Source: an uncultured Planctomycetaceae bacterium (GTDB taxonomy: Bacteria > Planctomycetota > Planctomycetia > Pirellulales > Pirellulaceae). From it: DNA of 11,108 nt. The DNA lies in contig CALBSZ010000535.1 of NCBI GenBank assembly GCA_937967665.1, positions 1 to 11,108 on the forward strand, read 5' to 3'. Positions 1-9,700 of this stretch are shown here, in pieces. The notes below the pieces were generated by a model. That model was not told the origin of the DNA. It searched no databases and worked only from the letters and a program-made list of their open reading frames with translations. The first letter of the stretch is position 1; every line of letters begins with the position of its first letter. The position numbers were made by a program, and so were the translations under genes.

Positions 1-216
1 CACGCTTGTTTTCACACGCTGTCTGCTCACCAAAGTTGTTCGCGAATGCAGAGCCACCCGTTTTCGCTCGTTTGCTCGACACCACCCTACAACCGTGAAT
101 AATCCGAGTTAGTGTCCTTCGTACTCGCAGCTGATTCGGCTCGTTTTCTCGTTGTTTGGGCAAGTCTCCATGCGGCCTGGACAGGGAAGGTGGGCAAAGT
201 CCACACCGATCAAGGA

Positions 217-254
217 GTGGTGGAGTTCGTCGTCTGAACGCTCAATCTCCACCA
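217..254. other. Possible stem-loop in upstream region
   Basis: The eight bases TGGTGGAG at 218-225 are the reverse complement of CTCCACCA at 247-254, separated by 21 bases. Part of the loop can pair further (GTTC at 225-228 with GAAC at 236-239), but that inner pairing competes for base 225. No U-tract follows, so it is not a canonical intrinsic terminator. It could be a leftover of an upstream transcript's 3' end, a regulatory hairpin or chance. Confidence 0.2.
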
Positions 255-434
255 TTCTTCCAGCCGGCAGCGGCTCGCAGCCAACCGTCCTCTGGCAAGC
301 CGGGCATCTTCAGACTCCTTGACATTTTGGTGAACTTTTCTGTCCTCCAACACATCCAACCCCCAACAATCAAGGGAATCCTGTACAAAAAAGCTCAATT
401 TCGATAAATGACATGGATTTTATGTTCAGATTCT

Positions 435-463
435 TTTGCAATGCTCGTAACCGCAATTATAAT
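435..463 (+). promoter_or_regulatory. Candidate sigma-70-type promoter for the giant gene
   Basis: A perfect TATAAT lies at 458-463 within an AT-rich island of an otherwise GC-rich window. The matching -35 is weak: TTTGCA at 435-440 (17-base spacer) or TTGCAA at 436-441 (16-base spacer), each agreeing with TTGACA at 4 of 6 positions. Transcription would start near 470, giving a leader of about 134 bases before the ATG at 604. Planctomycete promoters are poorly characterised, so this is inferred from the general bacterial consensus. A perfect TTGACA also occurs at 319-324 but has no good -10 at the right distance. Confidence 0.4.
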
Positions 464-494
464 CGCTTCAATCATTATATATGTAACATGATAT

Positions 495-524
495 GCGCGC
501 TCCGTTGGGTCAGACGAGCCGCGC
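495..524 (+). other. Possible hairpin in the 5' leader
   Basis: GCGCGCTC at 495-502 can pair with GAG at 516-518 and CGCGC at 520-524, giving eight base pairs with one bulged C (519) and a 13-base loop. It would lie about 25 bases into the transcript predicted from the 458-463 promoter and ends about 80 bases before the start codon. It might stabilise the long mRNA or affect translation. There is no direct evidence of function, and GC-rich sequence forms such stems by chance. Confidence 0.22.
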
Positions 525-589
525 GAGGTTCATTCGTCATTCACCACGGCGGAATCTCCACTAGCACGGCGAGATCTAACACCGCATAC

Positions 590-595
590 GAAGGG
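590..595 (+). promoter_or_regulatory. Ribosome binding site of the giant gene
   Basis: GAAGGG is an imperfect Shine-Dalgarno match placed eight bases before the ATG at 604. In the same frame an upstream TAA lies at 577-579 with no other start codon between it and 604, so this ATG is the earliest possible start. Confidence 0.55.
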
Positions 596-603
596 TATCC
601 TAC

Positions 604-720
604 ATGGCCGTCCGTACACGAAGACGCCGGCGACGAGTGCCTCAGGGCAGTCGCAATTCGAGCACCAGCTTATTGATCGAGCAACTTGAGCAACGCCAAC
701 TATTATCCAGCTTTCATGAC
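604..720 (+). other. N-terminal Arg tract and LEPRxLL-like motif
   Basis: Residues 4-11 read RTRRRRRR. Residues 28-35 read LEQRQLLS, a one-residue variant (Gln for Pro) of the LEPRxLLS motif found near the N-terminus of many large planctomycete exported proteins. The six consecutive Arg use several different codons, so the tract is not a simple DNA repeat. The segment between has no classical hydrophobic signal core. In the family this region is thought to be linked to export or sorting; the mechanism is not known from this sequence. Confidence 0.75.
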
Positions 721-3700
721 TCGGCGATTTCGTCGGAGTTTTCCGAATCGCGCGGCGTTCTACCGGTCGCGCTTCCTCCAAGACTCCAGGAGCTTGGAAG
801 CAGCGGATACCTGTCCGGTCCGAGGACCGGCGATCCGTTGAGTATTGCGCTCGAATTTTTGGAGGACCACGACCAAGAACTCGGCTTAGCGGCCGGTCAA
901 TTGGACGACATCGTGGTAACGTCGCAATACGAGACGAGTCAGACGGGTGCGACGCACATCCACTTTCGACAGACGATCGCCGGTCTGGAAGTCGCCAACT
1001 CGAACATCAACATCAACATTGCCGCGGATGGCAGTGTCATGAATGTAGGGGGTGGTTTTGTAACCAGTACGGCATTTAGCCCGATCGTCCCGATGAATGC
1101 GACTCAGGCGGTGACTGAGTTGGCCGATCACTTCGATTGGACCTTGAGTTCAACGCCTCAGACGGTGCAACAGATTGGCGGTACGGAGCGGGTGTCGGTC
1201 ATGCGTGCGGACGAAATTGCCCGCGGGGACATCACTGTTGGGCTCCAGTACGTACCGGCGGATTCAACGGGAGTCGAGCTGGCATGGAAGATCAACCTGC
1301 AGACGAAAGACGGCCGTCACTGGTATGACGTATCGGTGAGCGCGGCAGACGGACAAATCCTGAACTTTGCCGACTGGGCCAGCAACGCGGCCTACAACGT
1401 TTACGCGTTGCCCAAGGAAGGTCCCAACGATGGCCCTCGAACCATTGCCATCAACCCGCAAGACTCCGTTGCATCACCTTTCGGCTGGCACGATACCGAC
1501 GGGGTTGCGGGACCGGAGTTTACGATTACCTCTGGTAACAACGTCAACGCCTACACGGACCGTGACAACGACGACGTCGCCGATCCCGGCTCGGCCCCCG
1601 ACGGCGGTGCGACGCTGACATTTGACTTTCCCATCGATCCCGCACAGCCGCCTTCGACCTATTCAGACGCGGCCGTAACCAACCTGTTCTACTGGAACAA
1701 CATCTTGCACGACGTGCACTACCAGTATGGTTTCGACGAAGCGGGCGGCAATTTTCAATTCAATAACTACGGCCGCGGCGGCTTGGGCGGGGACCCTGTC
1801 GAAGCGCAGGCGCAGGATGGCGCTGACATCGGCGACTCTGATAACGCCAACATGTTTACGCCGCCCGACGGCATGTCGCCGCGTATGCAGATGTATGAGT
1901 TCACGGCAACAACGCCGCGCCGCGACAGTGATCTCGACGCAGGCGTGATGGTTCACGAGTACGGACACGGCGTCTCGAACCGGCTCACGGGAGGGCCCGC
2001 CGACGCCAACGCGCTCCAGACGCCGGAAAGCAGGGGGATGGGGGAAGGCTGGAGCGATTTCTGGACGCTCATGTTTTCGCAGCAGCCGTCGGACCAGCAA
2101 GGCGACGCCTACGGCATCGGGACGTACGTGTTGGGTGAACCGGCCGACGGGCCCGGTATTCGCAACTATCCCTATAGTTTTGATCTCGCCATCGACCCGC
2201 AAACGTATGGTGACATTGCCAGTACGAACGTGCCGCACGGCGTTGGCGAAATCTGGGCGGCCGCCTTGTGGGACATGAACTGGCTGTTGATAAACGGAGT
2301 TCCCAACGTGGTTCCGGGTCACGGTTTCAGCTCGGATCTCTATCGCGGTACGGCGGGCAACAACATTGCCTTGGGACTGGTGATGAACGGGTTGAAGCTG
2401 CAACCGGCCAACCCCACGATGCTGGAGGGGCGGGATGCGATTCTGCTGGCGGATCAGGCGTTGACGGGCGGTGCGAATCAAATCGCAATTTGGACGGCGT
2501 TCGCGCGACGCGGTATGGGCTTCAGCGCGAACGACGGCGGCGATTCAAACAACCTCAACGTGACGCCGGCATTCGACCTGCCGCCGCGACTCATTCCAGG
2601 GCCGGGCTTGCAGTTAATTGCCGTCACGCCGAATGAAGGCGACTTATACGAACCCAATCGCGTCAATGTACGGGAGATTGGCCCTTCGGAACTGATCTTC
2701 CGTTTTGACGCCAATGACGACCTGGATGCGACGACGTTGGATGGCATTCAGATCACGCGTGCCGGCCAGGACGGCGATTTCGAATTCGCCAGCGCCTCGA
2801 CCGATTTCGGCACCAACGGTCAGGTCTACGTGGAATTCACGGCTCAGCAATTGGGGCTGGGCGGCAACGACATTGCCGTCCATCTGAGTGGCAGCGACCA
2901 CGGTATGGGTAGTGACGCGACTCCCATCGTGTCGGTTGTGGGCAAAGGAATCAGCGTGGACATGAACACGCGTGCCGGCGCCACATCAACCGTGCAAGAC
3001 GTGGTCAACGCGCTGAACGCGGACAAGGCTGCATCGCTACTCGTCCACGCCAATGTCATTGCCGGTGACGCCTCGCTGGACATCGCCGCGTTGGATACGA
3101 GTGTGAAACTGCACGGCGCGGATGCGGCAAATGCGACGACCGATTTTAACAGCGGCGTGCAGGTCACGTTTACGGCGGTGGCGACAGGCATTGCGGGTAA
3201 TGACGTCCGCCTGAAGTTCCAGTCGGCCGATCTCGGCGCCGGCGCAGCGCCGGCCGTGTCCGTTCAAGGCACGACCATCAATGTCGTCTTCAACTCGCGT
3301 CCCGGAAGCGAGACAACGGCACAAGCCTTGATCAACGCCATCAACAGTCACGTGATGGCCAGTGCCCTGGTGCGCGCTCATTTGCGACTTGGCGACCCGA
3401 ACGTAGACATTACGCAGGCCGTCATTGACTACTCGCCCTTGGAATTGAGTGGCGCGGATATTCGTCTGCAGCCTGGCTACCGCGCGATCGGCGATACGTC
3501 TCACCAGGTCGTTTACCGGTTTGGCAGTACACTACCTGACGACCTTTATCGCATTGAAGTATTCGGTTTCGACGATGCGAACCGCGGTGTCACGGCCTTA
3601 CGAAACGCCGCCGGCGACGCCTTGAACCCGGCCGTCGAATTGGCGGACCGCGATGTCATCGAATTCGACCTGGACCTGGGGGCTCAGGTCGTGGCGGCGG

Positions 3701-6700
3701 TACCACAACCGGTTTACCAGCCTCAAACCATAACGCTCTCGGGAGCCACCGGCGGCTCGTTCCAGCTTCGTTTCGAAGGACATGTCACCGGCCCCATTCC
3801 GATCAATGCCACGGCGGACATCGTGCAGGACGCCCTGGAAGCACTGCCGATCATCAAGACTGGCGATGTGTGGGTAGCGGGCGACGGTCCGTGGCACGTC
3901 GCATTCCGCGGCCGTTTCGAAGGAGAAGCGGTGACGCTGCTGGAAGTCGACTCGGCGGGGCTCACGGGCGCGGGAGCGACCGCGACAGTCGAAGAGCTGG
4001 CGACGTTGGTCCAAGCCCGCGATCAAATCATCGTGTACTTTAACAACGACGAACTGGACCTGACGCTGGCCGAAAACCCGGCGTTTTATCAACTGCATGC
4101 GACGAAGGAGTCGTTGACCAACACGGACGACGGCCCGATCGTGAATCCGATTGACGTGCAGTACAGTGCCGAAACCAATTCGGCGGTCCTGACCTTTGCC
4201 GACGATCTGGCCGTCATCCCCGGTCCCGGCACGCACCGCCTGCGTATCGGCACCAACGAAGCGCGGCCGGCCGCCCCCACGGTTCTGTCGCCGGCGGTGG
4301 ATCCGGCGGACACGTTCATCGCCGCCACCGATGTTTCCACGGATCTCTCGGCCACCAATGGGTTGGTCATCAGGTCGACGATTGCGCCGCAACCCTACGA
4401 CTTTGACTTCCCCGGCGCCAGTGACGAACCGGGGCATCGCGACATTCCCGTCGCCGGCGAACAGCATTACAACCCGCTCTTCACCGCGGACACCACCGCG
4501 GGCATGACGACGATTCCGTATAACTTCAAGACTGACTACGGTGTCGCTCCGGGCGGGGCCGCGCTGACCAACAAGATCACACCCGAACAGCGTGACTTGG
4601 CGCGCGCGATCTTCGAAATCTACGGCAGCTTCCTGGGAGTACAATTCTACGAATCGGTCAGTAGCGGCATTACCGTGGCGACCGGCGATTTGCGTGTGGT
4701 CGGTCCCGCGTTGCCCGTCGTGGCCGCGGACGGCACGGCCTATACCACTCGGATCGATCCCACCTTCGCCACGTCGATGCTGGTGATGGACGACGCCGAG
4801 TCGTTTGATAACGCTTTCGGCTCGCCGGGCACCACCGCGAATCCATCCTGGTTCGAAAGCGCGCTGATCGGGATAGCTGAAATCCTGGGGCTCGAGAACG
4901 CTCACGAATTATCGGTCGCCAATTTCTTTTCCAATCAGAACGTATCGCCTGCTGGAGTTCCCGCGCCCGAACAAATCTTTCCCGGCGCGCAAGATGCCCT
5001 CCACTTGCAGCACCTCTATCGTCCCGATGGCCGCGACGTCGACTTGTACACGTTCACTTTGGATGAACCAGGGCTGCTGACCGCGGAGACGTTTGCCGAA
5101 CGTCTGGCGAATTCCAGTTTGCTGGACACCACGCTCTCCATCTACCAGGACGTGCCGGTGTTTGGTGTGGGTGGATCCTTTACCGGTTTCGACCGACAGT
5201 TGATTGCCCGGAACGACGACTACTTCAGTGAGGATTCGTACCTGGAATTGAATCTTGATGCCGGTACGTACTACGTGGCCGTGAGCGCGGCGGGCAATGA
5301 TCAGTTTGATCCCCACGTCGCGAATACGGGGTTGGGGGGGCTGACGGAAGGCGATTACGAATTGCGGCTGCAGTTCCGCCCCGAAGTGACCGGCGTCAAC
5401 GTGCTGCGCGACAAGGATGGCGATGGTGGGACGGCGTTCGATGGCGATGCGGACGGGATCGCGGGGGGCGTGTTCAACTTCTGGTTCCAGACGCGGCCGT
5501 TGGATCGCGCTTTGGCCTTCGGCACGACCGGCGCCGCATTGGCGGACGGAGCCACCATTACCGTCACCTCGGCAACCGGAGCCACGAAGACATACGAGTT
5601 TGACAAGGACTCGCCGGCCAACTTGAACAACGCGTCCAACACTCGTGTGCCGTACAATACCGGTTCGAGCAGCGCCGCGCTGGCGGTGAGTTTGAATACG
5701 GCGATCGCGCTGTCCGGCTTGAATGTCTCCTCGCAAGTCGTGGGTAATTCACTGGTACTGTGCGGGGAAAGGAGCGTGACACTCGGCCCGCTGGCGACCG
5801 GCATCCGCGTGGAAGGGAAGACCATTTTTGTTGACAAGTCGTCAGGGGGCGCGGCGGACGGATCACTGGATGCTCCCTTTAATAAGATCGCCAGCGCGGG
5901 CGGCGCGTTTGCCGTGACGATGAATGGCGACATTGTTCGCATCGTGGGCAATGGGGGCGATGACCGCGATCCCGCAACGTTGGCCGATAACCGGGCCTAC
6001 GAAATCGGTTTCGGCGGCCCGCTGGACGCTCCGTTGCAGGACGGTTCGACGATGAATGTGCCGCAAGGCGTCACCGTGATGATCGACGCCGGTGCGGTCT
6101 TCAAGCTCCGCCAGGCGCGTATCGGCGTGGGTAGTTCCACTACGTCGGTGAATCGCAGCCGCGGTGCCTTGCAAGTGCTGGGAACACCCGCCGCGAATGT
6201 TATCTTCACGTCGTACAACGACCAGTCCATTGGAGTTGACACGAATCCCCTGGCGACCGTTCCCAGTTCCGGAGACTGGGGCGGGCTGAGCTTCCGCAAC
6301 GACCTGGACCGCTTCGAGGGCCGCGTGGACTACGAGTCGCAGGGGATCTTCTTGAATTACGTCAACCAGGCCGATATTCGCTATGGCGGCGGCGTGATCG
6401 ATGTCGATTCGGTCTCGCAAGTCATCAATCCGATTCACATTACCGAGTCGCGTCCGACTGTTTCTTACAACACGATCAGTGACAGCGCGGACTCGGCGCT
6501 GTCGGCCGATCCCAACAGTTTCGCCGAGACCAACTATCATGCGCCGCCGTTCCAGACGGGCGGGGCGTTCACTTTGGACTACGACCGCGTGGGCCCGGAC
6601 CTCCGCGGCAATGCCATTTTCGGCAATTCGACCAATGGCATCTTTGTGCGGACGGAGACGCCGGCGGGCGGTCCGCTGAAACATCTTACTACCGCCGGGC

Positions 6701-9700
6701 GCTTTGATGATCGCGACGTGGTGCACGTGATCGCTGAGAACCTGACGATTGAAGGAACGCCCGGGGGACCTGTTGAAGAAACGCGGCGGCTACCGGTCAA
6801 TCTCGTGCAACTGACGGCCCAGCCGGTCGGGGCCCTGCCGGGCGGAAGTTACAACTACCGGCTCACCCTGGTCGACAAGAACGGCTATGAAGCGCCGGCG
6901 TCCGCAGCCACGATCAACCGGACCGTAACGACCTCTACAGGCGCCATCCGGTTGTCCAACCTGCCGCCGGCCACGGGCGAGTTCGTGAACCGCCGCATTT
7001 ATCGCAGCGCGCCCGGCGGGGCAGCTCCCTACGAACTGGTCGCGCAGCTGGGCAAGTCGGAAACGGTTTATGTGGACGATAACCGCGATACCTTGACGGG
7101 TACGGTCGACACGTCGATCACTTCGTTGCGGCGCCCGCGACTCGATGCCCGCTTAGCCGTCGATCCCGGCGTGGTCATGAAGCTGGAAGGGGCCATGATC
7201 GAAGCCACGGTCGGGTCTCAGTTGCTGCTGGAGGGCCGCGACGGCAATGAAATCGTGGTCACCTCGAAACTGGACGACCGCTACGGCGCGGGCGGTTCGT
7301 TCGATACCAACGACGACGGCCCCATGGTCGCGGGTACGTCCAGCCAGCCGGCCGCCGGCAATTGGGGCGGGCTGTACATTGGACACACTTCGTCCGCCAG
7401 TATCGACAACGCGATCATCGCATACGGCGGCGGCGAGGTGACTTTGGAAGGGGATTTCGGTGCCTTCAACGTCGTCGAAATCCACCAGGCAGATGTGCGA
7501 ATTGCACATAGTATCATTGAGCACAACGAGGGAGGTACCGAGAGCACCGGACCGACGGATCGCTTTGGGCGCATGACCAATGAAAGCGCGGTCGTGTTTG
7601 TGCGCGGCGCTCAGCCGATCATTCTGGACAACGTCATTCGCAACAACAGTTCGACGGATCCGGTGAATAGTCCGGCGATCAGCATCGACGTCAATTCGCT
7701 CACTGCGGAACTCCGTTGGGATACCGGACGCGAAACGGGATTCATTCAACGCACCAGTGGATACCTTTCCAATCATGGCCCGCTGATTCGTGAGAACCGG
7801 TTTGACGCCAACGAGATCAATGGTCTCGACGTGCGTGGAGGCGAACTGAATACGGAGGGCGTTTGGGATGACACCGACGTCGTGCATGTCTTGCAGTCCC
7901 TGGTTGAGGTTCCCAATTACTCGACCGTCGGTGGATTGCGACTGGCCAGCAGTGCCACGGAAAGCCTCGTCGTGAAATCGCTGGACCCCACCGGCAGTGT
8001 CGCGGGGATCAACGTCGCCGGAAATCCTCTCGACGTTCGCGACCGCGTTGGCGGACAACTCCACGTCGTCGGACAGCCAAACAGTCCGGTAGTCATGACG
8101 TCGCTGTATGACTGCTCGATCGGTGCGGGCTTCCATTTGGACGGAACTTCCAACGTGGACACGGTGCCCGCGTTCTGCGGAACGGTCATGACCGATCAGT
8201 CGGGTCCTGAATACGTGGACGTCATCGTGGTGATCGACGAATCCGGAACGATGTCGGGTTCGCAGATGTTCACGGAATTCCTCATTCCGGCGTTGGAAGC
8301 GGATCTGCTGGCGCAGGGAATCGGTGCCGGTGCGGATCCCAACCAGTATGGTCTTGTTGGTTTTGGCGGTTCGTCGAGCGGTGGCCATCAACTGGGCCAC
8401 GCGCACCCTGTCGGTCCCGCGGGCGCCTTGTTCGGTTCCGCGACGGAATACGTAACGGCGGCGCAGTCGCTGGTCATTAGCGGCTCGGCGGAGGACGGAT
8501 ATTCAGGGATTCAATTTGCGCTGGACAACTATCCGTTGCGCCCGAATGCCGAAAAGTTTATCATTCTCGTGACAGACGAACCGCGATCCGTCATCGATGG
8601 CACACTGACGTACGCCAGCATCCTCAGCGGTCTCCAGGCAGCCGACGTCAATTTGGAGGGGATTTTGAATGTCAACGCCTTTGACGGCGCGGGCACGGTT
8701 GCTCTGGCGGTCAACGCGGCCGGTGTTGCCTATCTGGACGACGGCATGGGCGGAATCATCGCGTCGCCTGGCGGTGTGCTGACTCCCGGAGCTTCCGTTA
8801 CCGACTACGCCGATCTCGTTTTTGACACGGGCGGGCTTGTTGGCGATATCGACTTGATTGCTTCGGGGCCGCCAATCACCGACAGTTTCGCAGAAGCGAT
8901 TATCGCTCAGATTATCGTCACGGTCAGTGGTGGTCAGTTGGCGAGTCCAGGCGACTGGCAAGGTATCAGCCTGCAGCAATACAGCCACGACCGGAACGTG
9001 GAATTGATCGTCGAAAACGAAGCGGACGACGCCCGTGCTCCGGGCGTCAACGGAACGCCGGCGACTGCGCAGTTCATTGGACAACTGGCGCCGAGCGAGT
9101 TTGCCGGGGACGACAACCGGAGACTAGGCTTTGAGATTCACGGGCTGGTTGGCGATCCAGGTGACGTTGACGTCTATAGTTTCAAGGGGACGGCGGGAAC
9201 GGAGATTTGGCTGGACGTTGATTCCACTTCCAACGCTTTGGATTCAGTAGTCGAATTACTTGACGCGAATGGTCTGATTCTGGCACAGTCCAACAATTCT
9301 ATCGCCGAATTCGCCGACCCAAGCCTGCTCTACAACGATGCGTCCCTTCTGTCCGAAACGGTCAACCCGCTATTCAAGGCGCCGTCGGCTTATCAATTGA
9401 CGCACGCCTCGGGCATCGTCAAAGACACGAATTCCACGAATCCGTTCGACGCGGGCCTGCGGGTGATCCTGCCGGGGCAGCCGGGAGCGCAGAGTACCTA
9501 CCACGTACGTGTGCGCAGCAGTAATCTGGCGGCGGGTGATCCCGCCAGCAAACTGCAGGATCCGACTCAAGTTGCTAACGGACTCTCCGCTGGCGTGTAC
9601 CAGCTGCAAGTCCGTCTCCGTGAGGCCGATGAGTTGCCTGGATCGACCGTTCGCTACAGCGACCTCCGTTTTGCTTCCACGGCAATCGACGTCAACGGGC

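Larger units (their letters stand above)
1..603. other. Upstream non-coding leader / intergenic region
   Basis: I see no convincing gene in this stretch. Short open frames exist (for example 156-407 and 413-676 on +), but they lack recognisable domains, good ribosome binding sites or coding-like composition. The first ~150 bases hold several loose repeats of a TCGTTT/CTCGTT type pattern with no clear meaning. The middle (about 200-310) is GC-rich with short inverted repeats. The part from about 370 to 495 is markedly AT-rich and carries the best promoter candidate. The last ~100 bases form the leader of the giant gene. No tRNA, terminator with a U-tract or known riboswitch was recognised. Confidence 0.6.
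5818..9000 (+). other. Three-block parallel beta-helix region (pectin-lyase-like)
   Basis: Residues 1739-2799. It opens with KTIFVDKSSGGAADGSLDAPF, a DUF1565-like lead into right-handed beta-helices. Three related blocks follow, each with a hydrophobic ladder, a TS-x-x-D turn (TSYND at 1869, TSKLD at 2220, TSLYD at 2499) and a G-[DN]-W-[GQ]-G turn (1890, 2252, 2783). Blocks 1 and 2 also share a DVVHV element. Between the TS and GW turns the distances are 22, 33 and 285 residues from Ser to Trp; the last is enlarged by the VWA domain. An FnIII-like domain separates blocks 1 and 2. Such helices bind polysaccharides or serve as adhesive stalks; no catalytic residues were recognised. Confidence 0.7.

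Noticed and set aside
319..324. Perfect TTGACA as a -35 element
   Set aside because: At 16-18 bases downstream there is no sequence resembling TATAAT.
471..492. ATCAT...ATGAT inverted repeat as an operator next to the promoter
   Set aside because: Only five-base arms in AT-rich sequence, which is expected by chance.
156..676. Short + strand frames at 156-407 and 413-676 as possible small genes upstream
   Set aside because: No good ribosome binding site, no recognisable domain and biased translation. The second overlaps the start of the giant gene in another frame.
1002..1019. ATCAAC micro-repeats here and at 10769-10782
   Set aside because: Only two or three units, coding for alternating Asn-Ile in beta strands of two unrelated domains. 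No sign of a functional DNA repeat.
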